Notes under the pieces: model-generated
Told to the model about the DNA's origin: nothing
Databases searched by the model: none
Seen by the model: only the letters and a program-made list of their open reading frames with translations
DNA from: Dyadobacter fermentans
GTDB lineage: Bacteria > Bacteroidota > Bacteroidia > Cytophagales > Spirosomataceae
DNA: 15,022 bases
Assembly: GCF_019924045.1 (NCBI RefSeq)
Contig: NZ_JAHXBN010000023.1
Span: forward strand, 1 to 15,022
Direction of reading: 5' to 3'
In this document: piece by piece, positions 1 through 6,216 of the stretch
Layout of the letters: every line of letters starts with the position of its first letter
Numbering within the stretch: position 1 is the first letter of the stretch
Position numbers and translations under genes: made by a program

Positions 1-4
1 AAGC

Positions 5-28
5 AGGTTACCGAATAGGTTACCGAAT
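5..28. repeat. two tandem copies of a 12-base unit
   Basis: The unit AGGTTACCGAAT occurs twice back to back without mismatch. No reading frame through it can be followed to a recognisable protein, because the window starts here. It lies downstream of the tRNA-Lys 3' end. It may be the tail of a gene to the left or intergenic sequence. Confidence 0.7.
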
Positions 29-99
29 GCTTTGATCTGGAATGAATCAGAATGATATGCTTATCTTCGAAAACAGTGAAAAAATGACGTTTTTAAACG

Positions 100-125
100 A
101 AAAAAGCGCCTTTTGAGGCGCTTTA
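100..125 (-). terminator. terminator of tRNA-Lys
   Basis: AAAGCGCC at 103-110 pairs perfectly with GGCGCTTT at 117-124 around a six-base loop. Read on the minus strand the stem is followed by a run of T. It begins three bases after the tRNA-Lys 3' end, so it is the intrinsic terminator of that gene. Confidence 0.85.
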
Positions 126-127
126 AG

Positions 128-200
128 TGATCCCGCTGGGATTCGAACCCAGGACCCATACATTAAAAGTGTATTGCTCTACCAGCTGAGCTACGGAATC
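128..200 (-). tRNA. tRNA-Lys (anticodon TTT)
   Basis: The minus strand folds into a complete cloverleaf. The seven-pair acceptor stem is GATTCCG with CGGGATC, with one G-T pair. The D arm contains TAGCTCAGCTGGTAGAGCA. The anticodon stem is ATACA/TGTAT around the loop CTTTTAA, giving anticodon TTT for lysine. The T arm contains GGTTCGAATCC. The discriminator base is A and the CCA tail is not encoded. A terminator follows at once, and a Bacteroidota-type promoter lies about 70 bases upstream, so it appears to be a single-gene transcription unit. Confidence 0.97.
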
Positions 201-274
201 GTTTTCTACTTGCGTTGTCGCTTTCGAAGCTTTGCGCTCTTGGATTAGCCGTGGCGTTTTCCTTAATTGCGATG

Positions 275-305
275 CAAAAGTAGAATTCTTTAAAGTATAA
301 TGCAA
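275..305 (-). promoter_or_regulatory. promoter of tRNA-Lys (TTG-N20-TACTTTTG)
   Basis: On the minus strand, TACTTTTG (plus 275-282) matches the Bacteroidota -7 consensus TAnnTTTG, and TTG (plus 303-305) lies exactly 20 bases upstream. The tRNA-Thr gene at the other end of the window has the same -7 octamer and the same spacing. The -33 side overlaps the first codons of the divergent gene that starts at 300. Confidence 0.7.
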
Positions 306-1034
306 GTACACAACAAGAAAAAACTGTTTTTTTCGTTTTTATTCCTGGCTTTTTTGGCGCCGGATGCCGCTTTTTGCGCCAACCGGAAAGAGCTCAAAAT
401 GGCTGATTCTCTGTTCGCTATCGCCAGGTATCCGGAGGCCCAAACCCTCTACAAAAAAAATTTCAGTTTGACTGAAAAAAATAGCCAGGCGCTCCTTTTG
501 AAGCTCGCTTTTCTCGCAGAAAAGACCAACAATTACACCGACTGCCTTTTTTTTCTCAGCAAATTGGCCCTCGTGCAGCCTTCAAGGCATCTTTTTGAGA
601 AAATGGATAAGCTCGCCAAAGAACAAAATCTAAGTGGCTATGAATTCGACGATTACAACTATTTCATAATATTTTATCGAAAATATGGTGACTACATTCC
701 GATATTGCTCCTAACTTTGGGCACCTATATAGTTGTCATAATGGTAACAAAGACACGTAGGAAGGAGCCTATTTTGCAGATTCACAAAGTTTCTATTATC
801 GTTTATCTGCTCGCATTACTGGGAATACTAAATGTACCTTCTCTTTATCAAACGTGCATCATTGTGAATGAAAATACCTTCCTGCGCGACGAGCCTTCAT
901 CGGCTGCGGGTGTGGTGGACAGGGTCGGAAAGGGCCATAAACTGACAATTATAGGGTCTGTGGACCATTGGGATAGGGTCATTTGGAACAACCGGATCGT
1001 TTATATTCGTAAAAGCGACCTGTGGAACATTTAA
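300..1034 (+). CDS. BatE-like exported protein: TPR-like region, two membrane helices, SH3b domain
   Basis: This 244-residue protein starts with a signal peptide (lysines at 6-8, hydrophobic 9-20, cleavage near 26). A helical region that looks like one or two TPR units follows at about 30-110. Two membrane helices lie near 131-150 and 163-180. The C-terminal part, 186-244, has the look of a bacterial SH3 domain (residues FLRDEPS, then VGKGHKL, then VYIRKSDLW). The order TPR, membrane, SH3 is that of BatE-like proteins of Bacteroidota, which usually sit in a bat operon with von Willebrand factor domain proteins; no such partners are here. A role in envelope stress or peptidoglycan contact is inferred only. 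The ATG at 300 is chosen because it gives the signal peptide. It lies within the divergent tRNA promoter and no ribosome-binding site is visible. Confidence 0.75.
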   Translation: MQVHNKKKLFFSFLFLAFLAPDAAFCANRKELKMADSLFAIARYPEAQTLYKKNFSLTEKNSQALLLKLAFLAEKTNNYTDCLFFLSKLALVQPSRHLFEKMDKLAKEQNLSGYEFDDYNYFIIFYRKYGDYIPILLLTLGTYIVVIMVTKTRRKEPILQIHKVSIIVYLLALLGILNVPSLYQTCIIVNENTFLRDEPSSAAGVVDRVGKGHKLTIIGSVDHWDRVIWNNRIVYIRKSDLWNI

Positions 1035-1055
1035 CAAACCCGGTTGGTATCATTT

Positions 1056-1085
1056 TTGCAACATATGAGTTTGTATGTATATTTA
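1056..1085 (+). promoter_or_regulatory. possible promoter of the CHRD lipoprotein gene
   Basis: TTG at 1056-1058 (within TTTTTG) is followed after 19 bases by TATATTTA at 1078-1085, which matches TAnnTTTG except for the last base. Transcription would begin about 20 bases before the ATG at 1113. Plausible but not strong. Confidence 0.35.
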
Positions 1086-1112
1086 GGAGTCAAATTTTTT
1101 AATTAACGCTGT

Positions 1113-1577
1113 ATGAAAAAGCCAATGAAACGTTTTTTACTATTGATCGCAGGAGTTTTGATGTTAGGTTTTGTTACTTCTTGTAAAGAAGAAGGACCTC
1201 ATAAAGATGACATTGTGAAGCTGTCAGCCGTCATCAATAGTAGCGCCACGATGCCAAAAGCTACATCTTCCGCGCAGGGAACCGGTGTTTTTGAATACAA
1301 CAAAGCTACCATGGAGCTGAAATACAACATCACTTACCAGAACATCACCCCAACCTCAGTGAACATTCATGCTGCTAATCCTGCGTGGCAAATCGGTGGC
1401 ATTGTTTTCCCGCTTGCCGACAAACCAGCCACCAATCAGGTCCAAGGTTCAGTGAAGCTCAATTTGGAGCAGCAAACCCAGCTTATCACTGGTATGATGT
1501 ATGTAAATATCCCAACCGAGCTGTACTACTACGGTGAAATCCGCGGACAGATCCTGGTCGACAAATTCGAAGAGTAA
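1113..1577 (+). CDS. CHRD-domain lipoprotein
   Basis: This 154-residue protein has a lipoprotein signal peptide with lipobox VTSC, the lipidated cysteine being residue 24; acidic residues follow, so surface or outer-membrane sorting is possible in Bacteroidota. The remainder, about 36-150, fits the CHRD (chordin) domain: a leading A.INSSATMP segment, a central YNITYQN strand, a histidine in NIHAANP, and the closing NIPTELYYYGEIRGQIL, which corresponds to the family's conserved YVNIHT..P.GEIRGQ ending. Bacterial CHRD proteins are secreted beta proteins of unclear function. It stands alone and ends just before a strong terminator. Met5 is an alternative start. Confidence 0.88.
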   Translation: MKKPMKRFLLLIAGVLMLGFVTSCKEEGPHKDDIVKLSAVINSSATMPKATSSAQGTGVFEYNKATMELKYNITYQNITPTSVNIHAANPAWQIGGIVFPLADKPATNQVQGSVKLNLEQQTQLITGMMYVNIPTELYYYGEIRGQILVDKFEE

Positions 1578-1595
1578 TCGACTTTATTACCATAT

Positions 1596-1633
1596 AAAAA
1601 AGGCTTTCGGGATCGCTCCTGAAAGCCTTTTTT
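1596..1633. terminator. bidirectional terminator between the CHRD and helicase genes
   Basis: A near-perfect stem joins 1596-1612 to 1617-1633 (core AAAAAAGGCTTTC with GAAAGCCTTTTTT) around a TCGC loop. Runs of A and T at the two ends let it act in both directions. It lies between the convergent stops at 1577 and 1640. Confidence 0.92.
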
Positions 1634-1639
1634 AGTGCC

Positions 1640-2875
1640 TTACTTTTTACCTTTCTTCTTTTTCCTCGATTCGAACTCCTCAACTTCCCGCATCAGCGCA
1701 CCGAGATCGTCGGGAGCGTCAGTGGTGAATTCGAGCGTCTCGGCATAATCTTCGGCGGTCAGCTTCACCACAGCGATCGGTTTATCAAGATATTGCTGTA
1801 TCTGATCGAGTACCGGCTTTTCTTCTTCACTGCAGAACGAAACTGCGATACCTTTCTGCATACCACGACCAGTACGGCCTACACGGTGAACGTAATTTTC
1901 GGGCTGCTCGGGCAAATCGTAGTTGATCACATAATCCACGTTCGGAATATCGATCCCGCGCGCACTCACGTCTGTCGCGATCAGCACTTTTACATTACCT
2001 TTCTTAAATTCGTTCATCGCTGTGAGCCGATCGGCCTGCTCCTTATCCCCGTGAATGGTCAGGCTTTTGATTTCCATGCGTTCGAGCGCGTTGTACACAC
2101 GCTCGGCGCGCACCTTCGTGCGCACGAACACGAGAATCTTCTTATCGACATTCTGGCGAATGACACGTTCGAGGAAAAACCGCTTGTCGTCCATAGCCAC
2201 AAACGCAACGGAATGGTCGATGTTCTTCGCAACAGGGTTTTTCGGCGAAATCTGAATGCGGATTGCATTCCTAACCAGCGAATAGGCCAGTTTCTTGATC
2301 TTTTCATCTATCGTCGCCGAGAAAAACAACGTCTGTCGTCTCTTTGGTAAATGCCTGATCAGGTCCTGGATATCCTTAATAAACCCGAGGTCGAGCATAT
2401 GGTCGGCTTCATCGAGAATAAGCGTGTCCACTCGGTCGAGCTTGATGTAGCCCTGGCTCACGAGGTCAAACATCCGGCCGGGCGTCGAGACGAGGATGTC
2501 GATCCCCTTTTCGAGTTTCGCGATCTGGGGCCCCTGCTCCACCCCGCCGAACACGCTGAAAGTTTTCACTTTAGTATGGCGCGAAATGCTCGCAAAAACT
2601 TCGGCAATCTGGATCGCCAGTTCTCGCGTAGGCACCATAACCACGCATTTGATTCCCTCCGACCGGCTCGATGTCTTTTGTTTATGCAGCTTGTCGACCA
2701 CCGGGATCGCAAAAGCGGCCGTTTTACCGGTGCCCGTCTGCGCGATAGCCAGCACATCCTCCCCTTTCATCACCGCCGGAATCGCTTTAAACTGAATATC
2801 GGTCGGTTTTTTGAACCCGGCTGCTTCCAGACTCCGCTTGATCTCCGCGGCAATGGGGTAATCTTCAAATTTCAT
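1640..2875 (-). CDS. DEAD-box ATP-dependent RNA helicase, RhlE-like
   Basis: The 411-residue protein carries the full DEAD-box set in order: an aromatic F and Q motif near 2-28, AQTGTGKT at 45-52, PTREL at 82-86, TPGR at 131-134, DEAD at 145-148, SAT at 186-188, and HRVGRTGR at 340-347. It ends in a lysine-rich tail that may bind RNA. Such enzymes unwind RNA duplexes using ATP in ribosome assembly, mRNA decay or cold adaptation; the precise subgroup is not settled, although the short form resembles RhlE. The frame is open up to 2956, but the ATG at 2875 is preferred: it begins MKFEDYPI, directly before the Q motif, and the promoter -7 element at 2928-2935 lies downstream of the longer start. 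It follows cbpM by 87 bases, on the same strand. Confidence 0.95.
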   Translation of the reverse strand: MKFEDYPIAAEIKRSLEAAGFKKPTDIQFKAIPAVMKGEDVLAIAQTGTGKTAAFAIPVVDKLHKQKTSSRSEGIKCVVMVPTRELAIQIAEVFASISRHTKVKTFSVFGGVEQGPQIAKLEKGIDILVSTPGRMFDLVSQGYIKLDRVDTLILDEADHMLDLGFIKDIQDLIRHLPKRRQTLFFSATIDEKIKKLAYSLVRNAIRIQISPKNPVAKNIDHSVAFVAMDDKRFFLERVIRQNVDKKILVFVRTKVRAERVYNALERMEIKSLTIHGDKEQADRLTAMNEFKKGNVKVLIATDVSARGIDIPNVDYVINYDLPEQPENYVHRVGRTGRGMQKGIAVSFCSEEEKPVLDQIQQYLDKPIAVVKLTAEDYAETLEFTTDAPDDLGALMREVEEFESRKKKKGKK

Positions 2876-2886
2876 AGGCAAATAAT

Positions 2887-2910
2887 GGGCAGACCGACCC
2901 CGGCCTGCCC
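2887..2910 (-). promoter_or_regulatory. GC-rich leader hairpin of the helicase mRNA
   Basis: In the transcript GGGCAGGCCG pairs with CGGUCUGCCC, giving ten pairs with one G-U around a four-base loop. It stands 11 bases before the helicase start codon and inside the predicted leader of about 45 bases. There is no T run, so it is not an intrinsic terminator. A role in translation or stability is inferred from position only. Confidence 0.6.
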
Positions 2911-2927
2911 TTCGTTTTAATGGAGTG

Positions 2928-2958
2928 CAAAGATAACCGGTTATCCGGCATTGCATAA
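2928..2958 (-). promoter_or_regulatory. promoter of the DEAD-box helicase gene
   Basis: On the minus strand TATCTTTG (plus 2928-2935) is a perfect TAnnTTTG element and is followed by C, as in the tRNA promoters. Exactly 20 bases upstream is TTA, a near match to the TTG -33 element. It lies between the cbpM stop and the helicase start, so the helicase can be transcribed separately from the chaperone genes. Confidence 0.6.
2932..2945. promoter_or_regulatory. 14-base perfect palindrome over the helicase promoter, possible operator
   Basis: GATAACCGGTTATC is its own reverse complement. It overlaps the upstream half of the -7 element and extends into the spacer, where a repressor would act. A palindrome of this length is expected about once by chance in 15 kb, so only its placement argues for function. 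Confidence 0.4.
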
Positions 2959-2962
2959 GGTA

Positions 2963-3262
2963 TTACCGGCCCGGCTCGTAAAACTGCAACCTGTTCCGGA
3001 GCGCGGCAATCTCTCTGTCCAAATGCTCAATACGGCTCAGCAGGCCTTGAATGGCTTCGATCCCTTCCAGATTGATGTCAAGCTCGTGATGAAGACGGAT
3101 AATGCGCTCGATGCGGTTCAGCTGCGGGACCTGTAAAAAGCGCGCATCGCCGACGATCACCGTTTCGATCAGATCGTGTTCCTGCAATGACTCTACAAAT
3201 GCGTATTCCACATCGTAGCTCGCGCAAAATACCTCAATGGCAATTAACTGATCATTTTCCAT
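2963..3262 (-). CDS. cbpM: chaperone modulator CbpM
   Basis: This 99-residue protein matches the CbpM family in length and pattern: an N-terminal MerR-like winged-helix part (about 5-50, with AIEVFCASYDVE and ..LIETV) and a C-terminal helix with RLHHELDINLEGIEAI, then ending in IAALRNRLQFYE. CbpM binds the J domain of CbpA and restrains its co-chaperone and DNA-binding activities. It starts seven bases after the stop of the cbpA-like gene, so the two are surely co-transcribed, as in proteobacteria where the pair was described. No terminator is visible between it and the helicase downstream. Confidence 0.9.
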   Translation of the reverse strand: MENDQLIAIEVFCASYDVEYAFVESLQEHDLIETVIVGDARFLQVPQLNRIERIIRLHHELDINLEGIEAIQGLLSRIEHLDREIAALRNRLQFYEPGR

Positions 3263-3269
3263 ATCGTTT

Positions 3270-4145
3270 TCAGGATTTAGACAATTCTGTAAACAACTCC
3301 TTCTGGCGGTCGGTCAGATTAGTCGGGATTTTGACATCGAAAGTCACGTAAAGATCCCCGAACTGGCCGTCCTGTTTGTAAACCGGAAACCCCTTACCTT
3401 TCAGACGAACCACGCTGCCATTCTGTGTTTCGGGCTTCACGGGCAGCTTCACTTTTCCGCTTAATGTCTCCACCACGAGCTCGCCGCCCAGTACAGCGGT
3501 GTAAAGGTCCAGGTCCGCTTTCAAATGCAGGTCATTGCCCGATCTTCTGAACTTGTCATCGGCTCCTATCGAAAAAGTAATGTACAAATCTCCGTTAGGC
3601 CCGCCGTTGCTGCCCGGTCCGCCATGGCCCGCTATTTTAATGGTCTGCCCGTTTTCAACACCTGCCGGCACGGTAATGCGGATGTTCTTGCCATTCACTG
3701 TCAGGGTTTGCTTATGCGTTTCGTACGCATCGCGAAGGCCCAAGTGGATTTCGGCCTGGTAATCCTGTCCCCGGAAACGCGCCTGCCGACCGCCGCCGAA
3801 GCCTGAGCCGAACATCGATTCGAAGAAATCTGAAAAGCCTTCGCTGCTGCCGCCGTACCATTGCCCCTCCTGTCCTCCTGCCTGACTGCGCGCCTGTCGT
3901 GCACGCTCGAATTCCTCGCTATGTTGCCAGTCTTTGCCGTACTTGTCGTACTTCTTCCGCTTTTCCGGGTCGCTCAGCACCTCATTCGCTTCGTTCAACT
4001 CCTGAAACTTCTTCTGCGCTTCCTTGTCGTTCGGGTTCAGATCAGGGTGGTATTTCCTCGCCAGTTTTCTGTAAGCATTCTTAATGGCCTTATCGTCAGC
4101 ATTTTTGTCAAGTCCGAGTATCTGATAATAATCTACAAAAGCCAT
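3270..4145 (-). CDS. cbpA: CbpA-like DnaJ co-chaperone (type II, no zinc finger)
   Basis: The 291-residue protein has a J domain at about 5-70 with the HPD triad at 33-35, which stimulates DnaK ATPase. A Gly/Phe-rich linker follows at about 88-125 ([20 protein letters not shown]), then the two beta-rich substrate-binding domains to the end. There are no CxxCxGxG repeats, so it is not DnaJ itself but the CbpA type. In E. coli CbpA also binds curved DNA and is a nucleoid component. The cbpM gene immediately downstream confirms the assignment. The VF530-type DNA-binding gene lies 46 bases upstream on the same strand, with no promoter or terminator evident between them. Confidence 0.93.
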   Translation of the reverse strand: MAFVDYYQILGLDKNADDKAIKNAYRKLARKYHPDLNPNDKEAQKKFQELNEANEVLSDPEKRKKYDKYGKDWQHSEEFERARQARSQAGGQEGQWYGGSSEGFSDFFESMFGSGFGGGRQARFRGQDYQAEIHLGLRDAYETHKQTLTVNGKNIRITVPAGVENGQTIKIAGHGGPGSNGGPNGDLYITFSIGADDKFRRSGNDLHLKADLDLYTAVLGGELVVETLSGKVKLPVKPETQNGSVVRLKGKGFPVYKQDGQFGDLYVTFDVKIPTNLTDRQKELFTELSKS

Positions 4146-4191
4146 AAATATTCAATCTGTTGAAGTGAATAGTGGTTTATAAAACGGTCTC

Positions 4192-4413
4192 CTACTTTCG
4201 TGCCAGCATTTTCAGGTACAATTCTTCTACTTTCTGGCGTGCCCACGGCGTTTTCCGCAGAAATTTAAGACTCGATTTCACGCTGGGATCGTGCTGAAAG
4301 CTGTTGATATTGACATAATAACCCATTTGCTCCCAGCCGTAATAATCCACCAGTTCGTTCAAAATGGCTTCGAGTGTTTTGCCGTGCAGCGGGTTATTGG
4401 GTTGCGATTCCAT
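4192..4413 (-). CDS. VF530 family small DNA-binding protein (DUF2132)
   Basis: This 73-residue protein has the family pattern along its whole length: [21 protein letters not shown] near the start, [34 protein letters not shown] in the centre, and a short basic tail. Those features, and a length near 75 residues, are characteristic of the VF530 family, named from a Vibrio fischeri protein of solved structure and described as DNA-binding; the physiological role is unknown. It is the first gene of the run that continues with cbpA and cbpM, which suggests a shared nucleoid or stress role. The upstream region to the divergent oxidoreductase is 100 bases. AAAGG six bases before ATG could aid initiation. 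Confidence 0.88.
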   Translation of the reverse strand: MESQPNNPLHGKTLEAILNELVDYYGWEQMGYYVNINSFQHDPSVKSSLKFLRKTPWARQKVEELYLKMLARK

Positions 4414-4513
4414 GTATACCTTTAAAAAAATGTTGCTGTATCATTTAAAGTAGATTTTCCTTCTTAAATAATTATTATGCAGGTTGATTAGTTCAAAACC
4501 TAAAAACTGTCCG

Positions 4514-5497
4514 ATGGATCAGATAAAATGGGGTATTATCGGTTGCGGCAATGTGACCGAAGTCAAGAGTGGGCCCGCATTCAACAAGGTACCCAACTCT
4601 TCGCTCGTAGCGGTTATGCGGCGCGACGGCGCGCTGGCCAAAGACTATGCCGAGCGCCACGGCGTGCCCAAATGGTATGACGACGCCGAAGCGCTCATCA
4701 ACGACCCCGATGTCAATGCGATTTACATCGCCACACCGCCTGATGCCCACGAAAGCCTGGCTTTCAAGGCAATGCAAGCAGGGAAGCCCGTTTATATCGA
4801 AAAACCCATGGCCCGCACTGCCGCCGAATGCGACCGCATCAATGCAGAAAGCAAACGCACCGGCGTACCGGTTTTCGTGGCCTATTACCGGCGGGCGTTG
4901 GATTACTTCCTGAAAGTAAAAGAATTGATCGATAAAAAAGTGATCGGGGATATTCGTTTCATCGATATCTGTCTCCAATGGCAGCCCTACGATGAGGAAG
5001 TCGGACCGAATGCAAAGCCACGCTGGCGCGTAAACCCTGAAATTTCGGGTGGCGGGCACTTCCATGACCTCGCTTCGCACCAGTTCGACCTGCTGGAATT
5101 TATTTTCGGACCTATCCGCCATGCAACGGGGATCGCACGCAACCAGGCGGGCCTGTATGAGGCCGACGACATTGTTGTCGCCAATTTTGAATTCGAATCG
5201 GGTGTGTTGGGCAAAGGAAGCTGGTGCTATACCATCGACAAAGACCAGCGAGAAGATGAAACGCAGATCATCGGATCCAAAGGCCGTATTACCTTTTCAT
5301 TTTTCGAGAAATTCGATATTCACGTCGAAACTTCCGAAGGTATCGAGGTCTTCCACATTCCTTATCCTCAGCATGTACAGCAGCAACTCATCGAATCGAT
5401 CGTGCGGGAGTTGCGCGGCGAAGGCACGAGCCCCAGCAGCGGGGATACGGGTGCACGGGCGAACCTGATCATGGACAGGATCACCCGAAAGCAATAA
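4514..5497 (+). CDS. Gfo/Idh/MocA family NAD(P)-dependent oxidoreductase
   Basis: The 327-residue protein begins with a Rossmann motif, GIIGCGNV at 7-14, directly after the start. The family motif EKP is at 96-98, its lysine being the usual catalytic residue. The second conserved segment, GGGHFHDLASHQFD, has Asp185 and His189 in the expected catalytic spacing. The C-terminal half is the alpha/beta dimerisation domain. Such enzymes oxidise or reduce sugars, inositols or related compounds with NAD(P); the substrate cannot be read from the sequence and the neighbours give no pathway. The frame runs upstream to a TTG at 4484, but the ATG at 4514 places the Rossmann strand at the expected distance and is preferred. 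Confidence 0.92.
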   Translation: MDQIKWGIIGCGNVTEVKSGPAFNKVPNSSLVAVMRRDGALAKDYAERHGVPKWYDDAEALINDPDVNAIYIATPPDAHESLAFKAMQAGKPVYIEKPMARTAAECDRINAESKRTGVPVFVAYYRRALDYFLKVKELIDKKVIGDIRFIDICLQWQPYDEEVGPNAKPRWRVNPEISGGGHFHDLASHQFDLLEFIFGPIRHATGIARNQAGLYEADDIVVANFEFESGVLGKGSWCYTIDKDQREDETQIIGSKGRITFSFFEKFDIHVETSEGIEVFHIPYPQHVQQQLIESIVRELRGEGTSPSSGDTGARANLIMDRITRKQ

Positions 5498-5572
5498 TTT
5501 TAGGGTGTGTAATACAAATGCACGGGATATTGCTGTTATTTAAAAGATTCTTAGTACTCAAATTCAACAGTC

Positions 5573-5686
5573 ATGGCCAAAGGAAAAAACCTGGACAAAG
5601 GGAGCACCAAAAAGGAAGCTACTAAATCCCTGAAAGAAAAAAGAGCCGACAAAAAGGCAAAAAAGGATGGCAAGAAAGACTATTGA
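5573..5686 (+). CDS. 37-residue lysine-rich small protein
   Basis: An ATG-initiated frame of 37 codons ends at TGA 5684. It starts MAKGKNLDKG, has KKEATKSLKEKRADKKAKK in the middle and ends GKKDY. It contains 14 lysines, one arginine and no cysteine, and would be strongly basic and helical or disordered. I recall very similar short lysine-rich proteins with a TKTLKEKR-like core, annotated as hypothetical in many Bacteroidota; this is memory and not a search. It follows the oxidoreductase by 75 bases and precedes a hairpin that could end its transcript. A nucleic-acid or ribosome-associated role is a guess from charge alone. Confidence 0.6.
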   Translation: MAKGKNLDKGSTKKEATKSLKEKRADKKAKKDGKKDY

Positions 5687-5707
5687 TCTTTCCGAAAACT
5701 CTTTCCG

Positions 5708-5746
5708 AATGGCTCCCGCAATGCGTTGCAGGAGCCATTTCGCTTT
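5708..5746. terminator. hairpin between convergent genes, likely terminator
   Basis: AATGGCTCC at 5708-5716 pairs perfectly with GGAGCCATT at 5731-5739, and an inner GCAA/TTGC stem continues it with one mismatch. TTTCGCTTTT follows on the plus strand. It lies between the 37-codon gene and the convergent gene ending at 5746. The T tract is interrupted, so strength is uncertain. Confidence 0.65.
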
Positions 5747-6048
5747 TAATAGATCTCGCGGTTGGTCTTGTATTTGGAGAGCCGTTTCCGCGAACGGACG
5801 ATTTTCGAATGGATCTTGTTCTTTTCATCCGGCGTAAGGATGTCGTCAGCTAGCGCTTTGTCGATCGTCAGTTCGATGGCATTGCGCTCTTTTTTCAATT
5901 TGGCGTACTCGTTAGCGGTCAGCTTGCGGCTTTTGTACGCCGCTTCGATTTGACCGTTGAGCTTCCGGAGCTCGGCTTTGAAGTTCTGCGAATAGGCACT
6001 TTGAGCTATGAGTATGGTGGTAATAAGGCTGGCAAAAAGTAATTTCAT
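5746..6048 (-). CDS. small exported helical protein of unknown function
   Basis: This 100-residue protein has a clear signal peptide (lysine at 2, hydrophobic 3-14, cleavage after AYS at about 20). The mature part is charged and almost entirely helical: ELRKLNGQIEAAYKSRKLT, then AKLKKERNAIELTIDKAL, then a loop LTPDEKNKIHSKI and a basic end. It might form a periplasmic helical hairpin. DDILTPDEKNKI resembles an EF-hand-like or Spy-like turn but does not establish either. I do not recognise the family. TATATTCG (plus 6090-6097), 41 bases upstream, resembles a -7 element without a good -33. It is convergent with the 37-codon gene. Confidence 0.75.
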   Translation of the reverse strand: MKLLFASLITTILIAQSAYSQNFKAELRKLNGQIEAAYKSRKLTANEYAKLKKERNAIELTIDKALADDILTPDEKNKIHSKIVRSRKRLSKYKTNREIY

Positions 6049-6163
6049 GGCTGTAAGGAACGAGTTAATGCGGCTGTTTAAAACTGATGCGAATATAAAC
6101 CGGCCTGCATAAACAGTGCCAGCCCGGCTTAGTGACTGGTGCGGATAGTGCGCAAGTTTCGGG

Positions 6164-6194
6164 TTGGCTACCCGGGCGGATCAGGCCAAATTTG
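6164..6194 (+). promoter_or_regulatory. possible promoter of the Ada-like gene
   Basis: TTG at 6164-6166 is followed after 20 bases by CAAATTTG at 6187-6194, which keeps TTTG but lacks the leading TA. The spacing equals that of the tRNA promoters. Transcription would start about 15 bases before the ATG at 6217, supporting that start over the GTG at 6139. Confidence 0.35.
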
Positions 6195-6216
6195 TATCAA
6201 CAAATTAAAAAATCCA

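Noticed and set aside
296..301. TATAAT overlapping the ATG at 300
   Set aside because: It looks like an E. coli -10 box, but this organism uses TAnnTTTG-type promoters and the position over the start codon makes no sense.
1793..2920. Long open frames on the plus strand opposite the helicase
   Set aside because: Shadows of the helicase gene: no family resemblance, no start signals, and the minus frame carries every DEAD-box motif.
2876..2956. Extended start of the DEAD-box helicase at 2956
   Set aside because: The extra 27 residues have no helicase homology and the promoter -7 element (2928-2935) lies downstream of that start.
4493..5122. 209-codon minus-strand frame opposite the oxidoreductase
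   Set aside because: It is the complement of a well-supported Gfo/Idh/MocA gene and its product resembles nothing known.
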